DNA of 54,309 nucleotides, taken from Angustibacter sp. Root456 (GTDB lineage Bacteria; Actinomycetota; Actinomycetes; Actinomycetales; Angustibacteraceae). The DNA is taken from the NCBI RefSeq assembly GCF_001426435.1, contig NZ_LMER01000013.1:1-54309 (forward strand), in the 5' to 3' direction. The position numbers and the translations under genes are program-made. Shown piece after piece: positions 17,187 to 26,685 of the stretch (position 1 is its first letter; each line of letters begins with the position of its first letter). A model generated the notes under the pieces. That model was given only the letters and a program-made list of their open reading frames with translations, did no database searches and was not told the origin of the DNA.

Positions 17187-19253
17187 GTGCCTGCCGCCGA
17201 TCCCCTCGCCGCCGAGCAGGCGCACCTCAGCCACGCGCGCCGGCAGCTGGCCCGCATGCGCGAGCGCACGCTGTCGCTCGAGGCGCACGGCGGTGACGCC
17301 GTCTCCAGCGAGTACCTCGCCGCCACGCTCTACCGCCGCGCCGCCGCGTTGACCGACGACCCGACGTCCACGTTGTTCTTCGGGCGCATCGACACCGACG
17401 GCACGAACCCGACCGACGCCAACGGGCAACCCGAGCGCTGGTACGTCGGACGCCGGCACGTCGCCGACGAGGCCGGTGACCCGGTGGTGGTCGACTGGCG
17501 CGCGGACGTGTCCCGCGCCTTCTACCGCGCCAGCCGGGCCGAGCCCCTGGGCGTGCGGCTGCGCCGGCGCTTCGGCGTCGACCGCGGCCAGATCACCGCC
17601 TACGAGGACGAGCACCTCACCGACACCTCCGAGGCCGACCGCACCAGCCAGATCCTGGCCGGCGAGATCGAGCGACCGCGCGTCGGCCCGATGCGCGACA
17701 TCGTCGCCACCATCCAGCCCGAGCAGGACGAGATCGTGCGCGCGGACGTCACCACGACGGTCTGCGTGCAAGGTGCGCCTGGCACGGGCAAGACGGCCGT
17801 GGGCCTGCACCGCGCCGCGTGGCTGCTCTACGCCTACCGCGAGCGGCTCGCCCGCAGCGGCGTGCTGGTCGTGGGTCCGAACCGCGCGTTCCTCGAGCAC
17901 GTCGGCGCGGTGCTGCCGGCGCTGGGCGAGGTCGAGGTGTCGCACACCACCGTCGAGCAGCTGACGGCGACGATCCGCCTGCGCGCCAACGACTCTGCCG
18001 ACGTCGCGGCGCTCAAGGGCGACGCCCGGCTGGCCGAGGTGCTGCACCGGGCGGTGTGGGCGTCGGTGCGCGAGCCGGACGACGCGCTCGTCGTGCCACG
18101 GGGGTCGCGGCGTTGGCGCGTGCCGACGCATGAGGTGCGCGAGATCGTCGCCGAGCTGCGCGCGCGGGGTGTGCGCTACTCCGCGGCGCGGGCCATGCTG
18201 CCCCACCGCCTGGCGCACGCGGTGCTCGTCCAGATGGAGTCGGCCGGTGACTCCCCCGATGACCGCGTGCAGGGCGCCGTCGCACGCTCACGTCCGGTGA
18301 AGGCGTACGCCGACGCGGTGTGGCCGGCGGTCGACGGCCCGCGTCTGCTGCTGCGCCTGTGGTCGGACGCCACGTTCCTCGCCGCCTGCGCCGACGGCGT
18401 GCTCACCCCCGAGGAGCAGGCGCTGCTGCTGTGGGACCGGCCGGCGAAGGGCACGCGCAGCGCGCCGTGGACGGCGGCCGACGCGGTGCTGCTCGACGAG
18501 GTCGCCGACGTCCTGGAGCGCACGCCGTCGCTCGGTCACGTAGTGCTCGACGAGGCGCAGGACCTCTCGCCGATGCAGCTGCGCGCGGTCGGGCGCCGCT
18601 GCTCGACCGGGTCGATGACCGTGCTCGGCGACATCGCGCAGGGCACCACGCCGTGGGCGACGCGCTCGTGGGCCGAGTCGCTGCAGCACCTCGGCCAGGA
18701 CGGCGCGCACGTCGAGGAGCTCGTCCGCGGCTTCCGCGTGCCCACGGCCGTCATCGACTTCGCGGCCCGCCTGCTGCCGCACATGGCGCCCGGCCTCGCC
18801 GCACCGGTCTCTGTGCGCGACGACCCAGGGCAGCTGTCCGTCGTCCGGGTGAGCGACGGCGCGCTCGCCGCCGCGACCACCGCTGCTGTGCGCGACGCGC
18901 TCGCCCACGAGGGGTCGGTGGGGCTGATCGTCGCGGACGCGCAAGTGGCCGACACCTCACACGCGCTGGCCGACGCCGGCCTGGAGCACCTGCGGCTCGG
19001 ACGCGACGACGAGCTGGATGCCGGCGCCGCCGACCACGAGGACGGCACCCACCGCCTGCACCTGGTGCCGGCGACGGTCGCCAAGGGCCTGGAGTTCGAC
19101 CGCGTCGTCGTCGTCGAGCCGCGAGCCATCGCCGCCGCCGAGCCGGACGAGCGCACCGGCCTGCGCCGGCTCTACGTCGTGCTCACCCGTGCGGTCACGG
19201 GCCTGACCGTCGTCCACGCCCGCGACCTGCCCGCACCCCTCAGCGGCGCCTGA
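17187..19253 (+). CDS. HelD-like superfamily-1 ATPase (RNA polymerase-associated helicase family)
   Basis: About 688 residues from GTG 17187. The N-terminal about 75 residues form a charged helical segment (EQAHLSHARRQLARMRERT) as in HelD, where a coiled coil enters RNA polymerase. Walker A is GAPGTGKTAVGLH near 195-207, motif II LDEAQDLSPMQLRAVGRR, motif V VATVAKGLEFDRVVVVEP and motif VI GLRRLYVVLTRAVTGL. HelD proteins release stalled RNA polymerase, and some actinobacterial members protect against rifamycins. I see no rifamycin-associated element in the 25-bp upstream gap, so general RNAP recycling is the safer reading. Confidence 0.85.
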   Translation: MPAADPLAAEQAHLSHARRQLARMRERTLSLEAHGGDAVSSEYLAATLYRRAAALTDDPTSTLFFGRIDTDGTNPTDANGQPERWYVGRRHVADEAGDPVVVDWRADVSRAFYRASRAEPLGVRLRRRFGVDRGQITAYEDEHLTDTSEADRTSQILAGEIERPRVGPMRDIVATIQPEQDEIVRADVTTTVCVQGAPGTGKTAVGLHRAAWLLYAYRERLARSGVLVVGPNRAFLEHVGAVLPALGEVEVSHTTVEQLTATIRLRANDSADVAALKGDARLAEVLHRAVWASVREPDDALVVPRGSRRWRVPTHEVREIVAELRARGVRYSAARAMLPHRLAHAVLVQMESAGDSPDDRVQGAVARSRPVKAYADAVWPAVDGPRLLLRLWSDATFLAACADGVLTPEEQALLLWDRPAKGTRSAPWTAADAVLLDEVADVLERTPSLGHVVLDEAQDLSPMQLRAVGRRCSTGSMTVLGDIAQGTTPWATRSWAESLQHLGQDGAHVEELVRGFRVPTAVIDFAARLLPHMAPGLAAPVSVRDDPGQLSVVRVSDGALAAATTAAVRDALAHEGSVGLIVADAQVADTSHALADAGLEHLRLGRDDELDAGAADHEDGTHRLHLVPATVAKGLEFDRVVVVEPRAIAAAEPDERTGLRRLYVVLTRAVTGLTVVHARDLPAPLSGA

Positions 19254-19256
19254 CCC

Positions 19257-19320
19257 GGCAAATTCCCAAGAACTTGCACGCCTGGGCCGCGCCAGGCGCA
19301 CAAGTTCTTGGGAATTTGCC
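19257..19320. terminator. Long palindrome between convergent genes (repeat family, bidirectional terminator candidate)
   Basis: GGCAAATTCCCAAGAACTTG (19257-19276) is perfectly complementary to 19301-19320. A CA/CA internal loop and a further 7-bp stem CGCCTGG/CCAGGCG close on a 6-base loop. It starts 4 bp after the HelD-like stop and lies 22 bp before the end of the CoxG-like gene. The arm shares GAACTTGnACGCCTGG with the palindrome at 26620-26685, so both are members of a dispersed REP-like family placed between converging genes. Confidence 0.75.
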
Positions 19321-19341
19321 GGTAGGTGGCGTGGGGCGGGG

Positions 19342-20085
19342 TCAGCGGCGGGCGATGAGCCAGATCACGATGCCCACGACGACCAGTGCGGCGACCCAGG
19401 GGCCGTAGCGCTTGAGCAGCACCGGCCCGACGACGCCACCGAGGTTGATCTCGGCGGTCGGCGGCGGGATCGGCGCGGCCGGCACGGGCACCGGCGCAGC
19501 ACCCACGGGCGGCTCGCTGGCTGCTGCCGCGGCCGTGAGCTCGGCGGTGGTGGGCTCGGCCTCGGTGGTCGGCCCGGCGACCGCGGCCGCCTCCGGTGCG
19601 CTGACCGCCTCGGCCTCGACCGGAGCAGCCTCGTCCGGAGCAGCCTCGCCCAGCCGGGTCACCAGGCAGGCGGCGAACTGGTCGAGCAGCTTGGTGCCGA
19701 CGTCCTGGATCACGCCGCGCCCGAACTGCGCGGGCCGTCCGGTGATCTTGAGCTCGGTGTCGACGACGACGCGCGTGCCCTCACCCTCGGGCTCGAGGTG
19801 CGCGCGGATCGTCGCACCGGCCGTGCCGTTGCCCCGCTTGTCCTTGCCCTGCGCCTCGATCACCGCCTGGTAGGTGGTGTCGTCGCGCGAGACCCAGAGC
19901 CCCTTGCCGGCGTACTGCAGGGCGATGGGCCCGAGCTTCACCTTGGCCGTGCCGTGGAACTCGTCCCCCTCGACCGAGGTGATCGTGGCGCCCGGCAGGC
20001 ACGGGGCGATGCGCTCGATGTCGGTGAACGCCGACCACGCCTCGTCGATGCCGATGGGGACGGTGAAGGTGTGCTGGAGGTCCAT
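19342..20085 (-). CDS. CoxG-like SRPBCC protein of the molybdenum-hydroxylase locus
   Basis: A 247-residue protein. Residues 1-150 form a START/SRPBCC domain (FTVPIGIDEAWSAFTDIERIAPCLPGA, FHGTAKVKLGPIALQYAG, VVVDTELKITGRPAQFGRG), the CoxG family. An Ala/Glu/Pro linker leads to a C-terminal membrane anchor (about 224-244, GPWVAALVVVGIVIWLIA). In Oligotropha, CoxG is reported to recruit CO dehydrogenase to the membrane. Here it is the last gene of the S-L-M-G block, 9 bp after the FAD subunit, and probably tethers the hydroxylase to the cytoplasmic face of the membrane. Confidence 0.9.
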   Translation of the reverse strand: MDLQHTFTVPIGIDEAWSAFTDIERIAPCLPGATITSVEGDEFHGTAKVKLGPIALQYAGKGLWVSRDDTTYQAVIEAQGKDKRGNGTAGATIRAHLEPEGEGTRVVVDTELKITGRPAQFGRGVIQDVGTKLLDQFAACLVTRLGEAAPDEAAPVEAEAVSAPEAAAVAGPTTEAEPTTAELTAAAAASEPPVGAAPVPVPAAPIPPPTAEINLGGVVGPVLLKRYGPWVAALVVVGIVIWLIARR

Positions 20086-20094
20086 CGCCCGGCC

Positions 20095-20961
20095 TCAGAC
20101 GCCGGCGGCGGCGACGACGGCGCGGCCGGTAAGCACACCGGCGAGGTGCCGGCGGTAGTCGGCGTCCGCGTTGCTGTCGGACGGTGGCGTTGTGCCCGCA
20201 GCCGCTGCGGCGCAGGCACTGCGCACCGACTCGGCGGTCGGCGACAGCCCGACGAGCGCCTGCTCGACCTCTCGAGCCCGCACGGGCACCGACCCCATGT
20301 TGGTGAGCCCGACGCGCGCCTCGGCGATCGAGCCGCCGTCGACGCGCAGCGCCACGGCCGCACCCACGATCGCCCAGGCCTGCGAGATGCGGTTGAACTT
20401 CTCGTAGTGGGCACCCCAGCCGGTGTACTTCGGCACGCGCACCTGCACGAGCAGCTCGTCCTCGCCGACGGCCGTGGTGAACAGGTCCTCGAAGAACTCG
20501 GCCGCCGCGACGGTGCGCCGCGCGCCGCCCGGCCCCGCGATCACCATCTCGGCGTCGAGGGCGAGGGCGGGAGCCGGCAGGTCACCGGCCGGGTCGGCGT
20601 GCACCAGGGCACCGCCGAACGTGCCGCGGTGGCGCACCTGCGGGTCGGCCACGGTCTCGGTGGTGAGCGCGAGGAGCAGCGCGTGCTGCCGCACGACGTC
20701 GCTGCGCATCACCGCGTCGTGCGTCGCCATGGCGCCGATGACGACCGCGTCGCCGTCGTCTCGGATGTCGGCCAGGTCGGTGATGCGGCCGAGGTCGACG
20801 ACCACCTCGGGGGCCGCGAGCCGCATGCGCAGCACCGGCAGCAGGCTCTGCCCACCGGCCAGCACCTTGACGTCACGGCCGTCGGAGACCGCCTGCCCGA
20901 GCAGCTGCACGGCCTCGTCGACCGACGTCGGCGCGTGGTAGTCGAACGGCGCCGGGATCAT
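20095..20961 (-). CDS. FAD-binding medium subunit of xanthine dehydrogenase/CO dehydrogenase family
   Basis: A 288-residue flavoprotein subunit. [21 protein letters not shown] at the start, the FAD pyrophosphate loop VLAGGQSLLPVLRMRLA near 34-50, and VRHRGTFGGALVHADPAGDLP near 107-127 are the diagnostic motifs (second FAD loop and TIGG-type region). The C-terminal about 100 residues are the CO_deh_flav_C-like domain. It takes electrons from the 2Fe-2S subunit and passes them to an acceptor. ATGA overlap with the large subunit indicates coupled translation. Confidence 0.93.
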   Translation of the reverse strand: MIPAPFDYHAPTSVDEAVQLLGQAVSDGRDVKVLAGGQSLLPVLRMRLAAPEVVVDLGRITDLADIRDDGDAVVIGAMATHDAVMRSDVVRQHALLLALTTETVADPQVRHRGTFGGALVHADPAGDLPAPALALDAEMVIAGPGGARRTVAAAEFFEDLFTTAVGEDELLVQVRVPKYTGWGAHYEKFNRISQAWAIVGAAVALRVDGGSIAEARVGLTNMGSVPVRAREVEQALVGLSPTAESVRSACAAAAAGTTPPSDSNADADYRRHLAGVLTGRAVVAAAGV

Positions 20962-23366
20962 GACGCGCTCCCTTCCTGGATGGCGCGCCAGACCCGTTGC
21001 GGTGACATCGGCATCTCGACGTCCTTCACCCCCAGGTGGCGCAGCGCGTCGACCACCGAGTTGACCACGGCAGGAGTCGAGGCGATCGTGCCCGCTTCGC
21101 CGACTCCCTTGACGCCCAACGGGTTCGTGGTCGACGGCGTGGTGGTGCGGTCGGTGACGAAGTGCGGCAGGTCGGCCGCGCTCGGCACGAGGTAGTCGAC
21201 GAAGGTCGCCGTCGTCAGCGTGCCCTGGTCGTCGTAGACGGCCTCCTCGTACAGCGCCTGGGCGATGCCCTGCGCGAGGCCGCCGTGCACCTGCCCCTCG
21301 ACGATGAGCGGGTTCACCACCTCACCGATGTCGTCGACGCACACGTACGAGCGGATCTTCACCTGGCCGGTCTCGGTGTCGACCTCCGTGGCGCACAGAT
21401 GGGTGCCGTGCGGGAACGAGAAGTCCTCGGGGTCGAAGGTCGCGTCGGAGTCGAGCGTCGGCTCGATGCCGTCCGGCAGGTTATGGCCCTGGAACGCCGC
21501 GAACGCGATCTCACCCATCGACACCGCCTGGTCGGTGCCGCGCACGGTGAACTTGCCGTCGCCGAACTCCAGGTCGTCGGCACTGGCCTCGAGCAGGTGC
21601 GCAGCCATCACCTTGGCCTTCTCCACGACCTTCTCGGCCGCCTTCACCACGGCGATCCCGCCGACCACGAGCGAGCGCGACCCGTAGGTGTCGAGGCCCT
21701 TGTGGGCGATCTGGGTGTCGCCGTGCAGCACCTCGACCTCCTCGAACGGCACGCCGAGCCGGTCGGCCACGATCTGGCTGAACGCCGTCTCGTGGCCCTG
21801 GCCGTGCGCGCTCGCGCCCGTGACGACCTCGACCTTGCCGGTGGGCAGCATCCGGATCGACGCGGACTCCCAGCCGCCGCCGACGTAGCTGAGCGCGCCC
21901 AGCACCCGCGACGGCGCCAGACCGCACATCTCGGTGAACGTCGAGACGCCGATGCCCAGCTGCACCGTGTCGCCGCGCTCGCGCCGCTCGGCCTGCTCGC
22001 GGCGCAGCCCCGCGTAGTCGAAGAGCTCGGTCGCCTTGGCCGTCGCCGCCTCGTAGTTGCCCGAGTCGTACGTCATGCCCGCCACCGTGGTGAACGGGAA
22101 CTGGTCGTGCCGGATCCAGTTCTGCTCGCGCACCTCGATGGGGTCGCGGCCGAGCTCGGCGGCCAGCTCGTCCATCATCCGCTCGATGGCGAACGTCGCC
22201 TCGGGGCGCCCGGCCCCGCGGTAGGCGTCGGTCCAGGCCTTGTTGGTGAACACGTTGGTGCAGGTGAACCGGTAGGCGTCGAAGCGGTAGATGCCGTTGA
22301 ACATGAACGCGCCGAGGATCGGCACGCCCGACGTCACGAGCCCCAAATAGGCACCCATGTCGGCCAGCAGGTCGACCTTCATCCCGGTCACCGTGCCGTC
22401 CTTGCGGGCCGCGAGGGTGAGCCGCTGGATCTGGTCGCGCCCGTGGTGGGCCGTCATGATCGACTCGGTGCGCGTCTCGGTGCTCTTGCAGGGCTTGGCG
22501 AGCCGCCGCGCGACGATGAACGTCACGAGCTCCTCGGGCGTGAACTGCAGCTTGCCGCCGAAGCCGCCGCCGACGTCCGGGGCGATCACGCGGATCTTGC
22601 TCTCGGGCACGCCCGTCACGAGCGCCAGGAAGATCCGCACGAAGTGCGGCACCTGCGTGGCGGTCCACATCGTGATCTGCTCGCTCGTCGGGTCGACGAC
22701 GACCGAGCGCGGCTCCATGAACGCCGGCACGAGCCGCTGCTGGCGGAACGTGCGCTCGATGACGACGCCGTCCTGGCGGGCCGCCTCGATCGCGGCGTCG
22801 ACGTCGGTGCCGCTGCCGGCCTCCGCCGAGTCGTAGACCCACGTGGCGCTGATGTTGCTGCCGAGGTCGGGGTGCGCCAGGTCGGCGCCGTCCTCGATGG
22901 CGGTCGGCATGTCGAGCACCGGGGGCAGCTCGTCGTAGTCGACGTCGACCAGCTCCGCGGCGTCGCGCGCCTCACGCAGGCTGCGGGCCGCGACGACGGC
23001 CACGGCCTCACCGGCGAACGCCACGTGGTCGACGGCGAGCGCCGGGTGCCGCGGCGCCTTCATGTCCGCGGTGATCGGCCAGGCGTTGGGCAGGCTGCCC
23101 TGCTCGGCGTCGAGGTCCGCCCCCGTGAAGACCGCGATGACGCCGGGGGCCTCCTTCGCCGCGCTCGTGTCGATGGACGTGATGCGGGCGTGGGCGAACG
23201 GGCTGCGCACGTACGCCAGGTGCAGCATGCCCGGCAGCGTGAGGTTGTCGGTCCAGCGGGTGCGCCCGGTGACCAGGCGCGCGTCCTCCTTGCGCCGTCG
23301 CGCGCGGCCGAGCTCGCGCCCGCCTTCGTCGGCGACGTCGGCGGGCCGGTCGTCGACGGCGGTCAC
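20958..23366 (-). CDS. Molybdopterin-binding large subunit of xanthine dehydrogenase/CO dehydrogenase family (form II-like loop)
   Basis: 802 residues from GTG 23366 (4-base GTGA overlap with the small subunit). It contains the aldehyde-oxidase a/b hammerhead (about 15-130) and Mo-cofactor regions: [16 protein letters not shown] at 381-387, [13 protein letters not shown], and GVKGVGEAG with the catalytic Glu757. Form I CO dehydrogenases carry AYxCSFR with the copper-binding Cys; this loop instead has the form II AYRGAGR, lacking that Cys. CO oxidation is therefore not established, and another aromatic or aldehyde substrate is plausible. All Mo-binding motifs look intact. Confidence 0.93.
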   Translation of the reverse strand: MTAVDDRPADVADEGGRELGRARRRKEDARLVTGRTRWTDNLTLPGMLHLAYVRSPFAHARITSIDTSAAKEAPGVIAVFTGADLDAEQGSLPNAWPITADMKAPRHPALAVDHVAFAGEAVAVVAARSLREARDAAELVDVDYDELPPVLDMPTAIEDGADLAHPDLGSNISATWVYDSAEAGSGTDVDAAIEAARQDGVVIERTFRQQRLVPAFMEPRSVVVDPTSEQITMWTATQVPHFVRIFLALVTGVPESKIRVIAPDVGGGFGGKLQFTPEELVTFIVARRLAKPCKSTETRTESIMTAHHGRDQIQRLTLAARKDGTVTGMKVDLLADMGAYLGLVTSGVPILGAFMFNGIYRFDAYRFTCTNVFTNKAWTDAYRGAGRPEATFAIERMMDELAAELGRDPIEVREQNWIRHDQFPFTTVAGMTYDSGNYEAATAKATELFDYAGLRREQAERRERGDTVQLGIGVSTFTEMCGLAPSRVLGALSYVGGGWESASIRMLPTGKVEVVTGASAHGQGHETAFSQIVADRLGVPFEEVEVLHGDTQIAHKGLDTYGSRSLVVGGIAVVKAAEKVVEKAKVMAAHLLEASADDLEFGDGKFTVRGTDQAVSMGEIAFAAFQGHNLPDGIEPTLDSDATFDPEDFSFPHGTHLCATEVDTETGQVKIRSYVCVDDIGEVVNPLIVEGQVHGGLAQGIAQALYEEAVYDDQGTLTTATFVDYLVPSAADLPHFVTDRTTTPSTTNPLGVKGVGEAGTIASTPAVVNSVVDALRHLGVKDVEMPMSPQRVWRAIQEGSAS

Positions 23367-23827
23367 TGAGCACCTCCCGCCGCGGCCTGCACGGCCTTGA
23401 CGATGTTCTGGTAGCCCGTGCACCGGCACAGGTTGCCCTCGAGGTTGTGTCGCACGTCCGCCTCGGACGGGTTCGGGTTGTCCTTCAGCAGGGCCACCGA
23501 CTGCATGATCATCCCCGGCGTGCAGAAGCCGCACTGCAACGCGTGGTTCTCGTGGAAGGCCTGCTGCACCGGGTGCAGCTGCCCGTCGGTGGCGAGCCCC
23601 TCGATCGTCGTCACCTCGCGGCCGTCGGCCTGCACCGCGAGCACGGAACACGACTTCACGCTCTGGCCGTCCAGGTGCACGGTGCAGGCGCCGCAGCTGC
23701 TCGTGTCGCACCCGATGACGGTGCCGACCTTGCCGAGCGTCTCGCGCAGGTACTGCACCAGCAGCATCCGCGGTTCGACGTCGTCGGTGTACTGGGTTCC
23801 GTCGACGGTGACGGTCACACGGGTCAT
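23363..23827 (-). CDS. 2Fe-2S small subunit of xanthine dehydrogenase/CO dehydrogenase family
   Basis: A 154-residue protein with two 2Fe-2S clusters. The plant-ferredoxin-type cluster uses Cys40, Cys45, Cys48 and Cys60 ([16 protein letters not shown]). The helical second cluster uses Cys99, Cys102, Cys134 and Cys136 (QCGFCTPGM and [12 protein letters not shown]). All eight are present and length is normal. ATG 23827 has a strong AGGAGG upstream. It is the first gene of the S-L-M-G block and carries electrons from the Mo site to FAD. Confidence 0.95.
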   Translation of the reverse strand: MTRVTVTVDGTQYTDDVEPRMLLVQYLRETLGKVGTVIGCDTSSCGACTVHLDGQSVKSCSVLAVQADGREVTTIEGLATDGQLHPVQQAFHENHALQCGFCTPGMIMQSVALLKDNPNPSEADVRHNLEGNLCRCTGYQNIVKAVQAAAGGAQ

Positions 23828-23943
23828 GCGGCCTCCTGGGGCGAACGCGCGAACCTGCGGTGTACACGCATCTCACCCCGGGGGGTATCAGCGGCGCAAG
23901 GGGTCATCGGCGGTCGGCGCGATTTCTCCCCACACCGGCTCGC

Positions 23944-24612
23944 TCAGGGGGCGTCGGCCGCGCCGGGCTGCACCAGCCCCGTCTCGTACGCCAGCACCAC
24001 CGCCTGCACGCGGTCGCGCAGGTCGAGCTTGCCGAGCACGCGCCCGACGTGGGTCTTGACGGTCGCCTCGCCCAGCACGAGCTGCGCGGCGATCTCGGCG
24101 TTCGACAGGCCGCGGGCCACCAGACGCAGCACCTCGAGCTCGCGCGCGCTGAGGGCCGCGAGCGGCGGGGGCACACCCTGCGCCGGGTCGGGCAGCCGGC
24201 AGAACCGCTCGACGACCCGGCGCGTGATGGCCGGTGCGAGCAGCGACTCGCCGCGCGCGACGACGCGCACGCCGGCGACGAGCTGATCGCGCGGGACGTC
24301 CTTGAGCAGGAAGCCGCTCGCCCCGGCTCGCATGGCGCGGTAGACGTACTCGTCGAGGTCGAACGTGGTGAGCACCAGCACCCGGGGCGGGTTCGGTACG
24401 TGCGCGAGCCGACGCGTGGCCTCGATGCCGTCGAGCCGGGGCATCCGGATGTCCATGAGCACCACGTCCGGCGCCAGCTCGCGCGCCCGGCGCAGGCACT
24501 CCTCGCCGTCCGCGGCCTCGCCGACCACCTCGAAGTCCGGCTCGAGGTCGAGGATCATCCGGAAGCCGGCGCGCACGAGCTCCTGGTCGTCGACCAGCAG
24601 GATGCGGGTCAC
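23944..24612 (-). CDS. NarL/LuxR-family response regulator
   Basis: 222 residues from GTG 24612 (GTGA overlap with the kinase stop). The receiver has the Asp pair in LLVDDQELVRAGF, phospho-acceptor Asp54 in VVLMDIRMPRLDG and Lys in FLLKDV. The C-terminal LuxR helix-turn-helix reads LSARELEVLRLVARGLSNAEIAAQLVLGE, then TVKTHVGRVLGKL. It forms a two-gene system with the kinase. It sits between the two halves of the molybdenum-hydroxylase locus, 116 bp from the small-subunit start, which makes a regulatory link possible but unproven. Confidence 0.93.
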   Translation of the reverse strand: MTRILLVDDQELVRAGFRMILDLEPDFEVVGEAADGEECLRRARELAPDVVLMDIRMPRLDGIEATRRLAHVPNPPRVLVLTTFDLDEYVYRAMRAGASGFLLKDVPRDQLVAGVRVVARGESLLAPAITRRVVERFCRLPDPAQGVPPPLAALSARELEVLRLVARGLSNAEIAAQLVLGEATVKTHVGRVLGKLDLRDRVQAVVLAYETGLVQPGAADAP

Positions 24613-25751
24613 GCGTCCCACCGCCTGTCTGCGTCCCACCGATGGGGCTGGCGCGGCAGGCTCGCCCGGACGACGAACCCGCCGTCCGGCGTCGGCCCGA
24701 GGTCCAGCCGGCCTCCGACGAGACTGACCCGCTCGCGGACGCCGACCAGGCCGTGGCCGCCGGGTGCCACGGCTGGGTGCTGGGGACGACCGGCGGCGTT
24801 GCGCACCTCGACGGTCACCGCGTCGTCCGCGTGCTGCACCAGCACGGCCGTGGAGGCGCGGCCCGCGTGCTTGAGCACGTTGGTGAGGGCCTCCTGCACG
24901 ATCCGGTACGCCGACAGGTCGGCGCCCACCGGCAGCGCCACCGCCGGCCCGGTCACCTCGAGCCGCACCGGCAGGCCCGCCGCGCGCACCGACGCCACGA
25001 GCTCCTCGACGTCGGCGAGCCCGGGCTGGGGGTGCACCGTCTCGTCACCGTCGGGCCGCAGCAGAGCGAGCAGCTGACGCATCTCGTCGAGCACCTCGCG
25101 GGCGCTGGTGCGGATGACGTCGAGCGGCTCGCGCGCGCGCTCGGGGTCGACGTCCAGCACCGCCTGCGCGGCGTCGGCCTGCACCGCGATGACGCTGACG
25201 CCGTGCGCCACGACGTCGTGCAGCTCGCGCGCGATGCGGGCGCGCTCCTCGGCCACGGCCAGGCGCGCCCGCTCGCCGGAGTTGAGCTCGGCCACCATCG
25301 CCCGGGCTCGCCACTGCGTGACCAGCCGGCCGAGCAGCCACGCGCCGCCGAACACCACGACGACGAACAGGTAGTCGTGCCCGTGCTCCAGCCACTCCTG
25401 CAGCCACAGCACGCCGACCACGGCCGCACCACCCGCCGCCGCCCGGGCCTCGTTCCAGGCGACGGCCACCGAGTAGGCCGTGACGAGGTAGGTGGCGAAG
25501 GCCCACAGCGACCCCGGCTCCTGCGCCAGCACGGTCTGCACGAGCCCCGGCACCAGCACGAGGGCGAGGGTGAGGGCGGGCACCCGCGAACGCCACGCGA
25601 GCCCGGCGCTCATCAGCAGGGCCACGGGCACGGTGAGCGCCACCGGGCCGTCGTCGGGCAGGCCGAGCGCGGCACTGGGCACCGCGAGCAGGGCCAGCAC
25701 GACGGCGAGCAGGACGTCGTTCCGCGGCAGCCAACCCCTCACCTGGGCCAC
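24609..25751 (-). CDS. NarL-type sensor histidine kinase (HisKA_3)
   Basis: About 380 residues from GTG 25751; a GTG three codons later is an alternative. Roughly four to five hydrophobic segments fill residues 10-145 with little extracytoplasmic loop, so the signal is probably sensed in or at the membrane. The dimerisation domain has phospho-acceptor His178 in ARIARELHDVVAHGVSVIA. The ATPase domain has N-box VQEALTNVLKHA and G-box GGHGLVGVRERVSLVGG. It overlaps its regulator by GTGA. It is divergent from the membrane gene at 25933 with 181 bp between. Confidence 0.9.
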   Translation of the reverse strand: MAQVRGWLPRNDVLLAVVLALLAVPSAALGLPDDGPVALTVPVALLMSAGLAWRSRVPALTLALVLVPGLVQTVLAQEPGSLWAFATYLVTAYSVAVAWNEARAAAGGAAVVGVLWLQEWLEHGHDYLFVVVVFGGAWLLGRLVTQWRARAMVAELNSGERARLAVAEERARIARELHDVVAHGVSVIAVQADAAQAVLDVDPERAREPLDVIRTSAREVLDEMRQLLALLRPDGDETVHPQPGLADVEELVASVRAAGLPVRLEVTGPAVALPVGADLSAYRIVQEALTNVLKHAGRASTAVLVQHADDAVTVEVRNAAGRPQHPAVAPGGHGLVGVRERVSLVGGRLDLGPTPDGGFVVRASLPRQPHRWDADRRWDA

Positions 25752-25932
25752 AGTAGGGCGGCACGGGGGTGCGCGGCGTCCACCTCGAGGGTGAGAGGTG
25801 TCGCCCGGACGGCGGATCGGCGGCCCACGAAGGTCACCCGAGCGGTGCGTGGGTCGAGATCGCGGGCGGACGTGCCGGACGGGTCGCGGGCGCGACGGTG
25901 GTGGCACCAACCGCACCACCGAAGGAGCCACC

Positions 25933-26613
25933 ATGCACCACCCCCTCGTCCCCAGCCGCTTTGCCGGCGCCGGCTTGCTCGCCGGCGTGCTCGCGTTCAG
26001 CGCCGGCGACCTGCTGCGCCGCGTCGTCGAGCCGACGGACGCGTCGTCGGCCGCGGCCATCACGGCGTCGGTCGACGCCCAGACCGGGCTGTGGCTGGCC
26101 GCCGGGCTGCTCGAGCTCGCGTCGGCGGCGCTGCTGCTGGTGGGCGCGCTGTCGGCCAGGCGGCTGGCCTCGGCCCGTGGCGCCCGGCTCACCGCGATCG
26201 GCGGCGGCCTGCTCGTCGCGGGCGCGGTCGCCTCGGTCGGCCACACGATCGGGTACTTCGGCACCTACGCGGGGTACGCCGACAGCGGGCTCGACGCGTC
26301 GACGCTGAACGGGCTGAGCCAGGCGAACGACGTCCTCGGCGGCGTGGCCATCGCCGTGTTCATGCTCGGGATGCTGCTGGGGCCGGTGCTGCTCACGATC
26401 GGCTTGCGGCGCGCCGGCGTCGTGCCGATCTGGGTACCCGTCGCGGCCGTGGTGTTCGTCGTCGCCGGAGCGGTGAGCGGGGTCGCCGCGGGTGTCGTCG
26501 GCCTGCTGGCCGGCCTCGCGTCGCTCGGCGTCGTGGGCGCCACCATGCTGCGCGCGGCGGCGTCCCGTCCGAGCGCAGCGACGGGCGCCGACCCGGCCGC
26601 CGCCCTCGCCTGA
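25933..26613 (+). CDS. Uncharacterised multi-pass membrane protein
   Basis: 226 residues from ATG 25933, preceded by GAAGGAG at 7-bp spacing. Six hydrophobic helices can be counted: about 11-27, 50-70, 88-110, 138-160, 168-186 and 190-208. The N-terminus reads MHHPLVPSRFAGAGLLAGVLAFSAGDLLRR; no catalytic or transport motif is visible. It is divergent from the NarL-type kinase and ends in front of a long palindrome. I do not recognise the family beyond a generic actinobacterial integral membrane protein. Its position suggests it could be a target of the adjacent two-component system. Confidence 0.75.
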   Translation: MHHPLVPSRFAGAGLLAGVLAFSAGDLLRRVVEPTDASSAAAITASVDAQTGLWLAAGLLELASAALLLVGALSARRLASARGARLTAIGGGLLVAGAVASVGHTIGYFGTYAGYADSGLDASTLNGLSQANDVLGGVAIAVFMLGMLLGPVLLTIGLRRAGVVPIWVPVAAVVFVVAGAVSGVAAGVVGLLAGLASLGVVGATMLRAAASRPSAATGADPAAALA

Positions 26614-26619
26614 CCACCA

Positions 26620-26685
26620 CGCCAAAATCCCCGGAACTTGTACGCCTGGGCTGGGGCAGGCGTACAAGTTCCGGGGATTTCGGCG
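26620..26685. terminator. Long palindrome between convergent genes, second copy
   Basis: The arms 26620-26648 and 26657-26685 are complementary over 29 positions with a single mismatch and an 8-base loop. It exactly fills the gap between the membrane gene stop (26613) and the XdhC-like stop (26686). The arm core GAACTTGTACGCCTGG is near-identical to that of 19257-19320, while the outer stems differ, showing paired base changes. No U-tract follows, as is common in this GC-rich group. Confidence 0.75.

Noticed and set aside
20958-23366. Calling the hydroxylase a CO dehydrogenase
   Set aside because: The active-site loop AYRGAGR lacks the Cu-binding Cys of the form I loop, so only the family and not CO oxidation can be supported.
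21036-23369. A 777-codon open frame on the plus strand antisense to the Mo large subunit
   Set aside because: In DNA this GC-rich, frames opposite real genes stay open. The translation is rich in Arg/His/Gly/Val with no family resemblance, while the minus strand encodes a complete, motif-perfect subunit.
19257-26685. Composite transposon bounded by the two long palindromes
   Set aside because: No transposase or target duplication is seen, the internal genes are ordinary core and hydroxylase genes, and each palindrome fits a terminator location.
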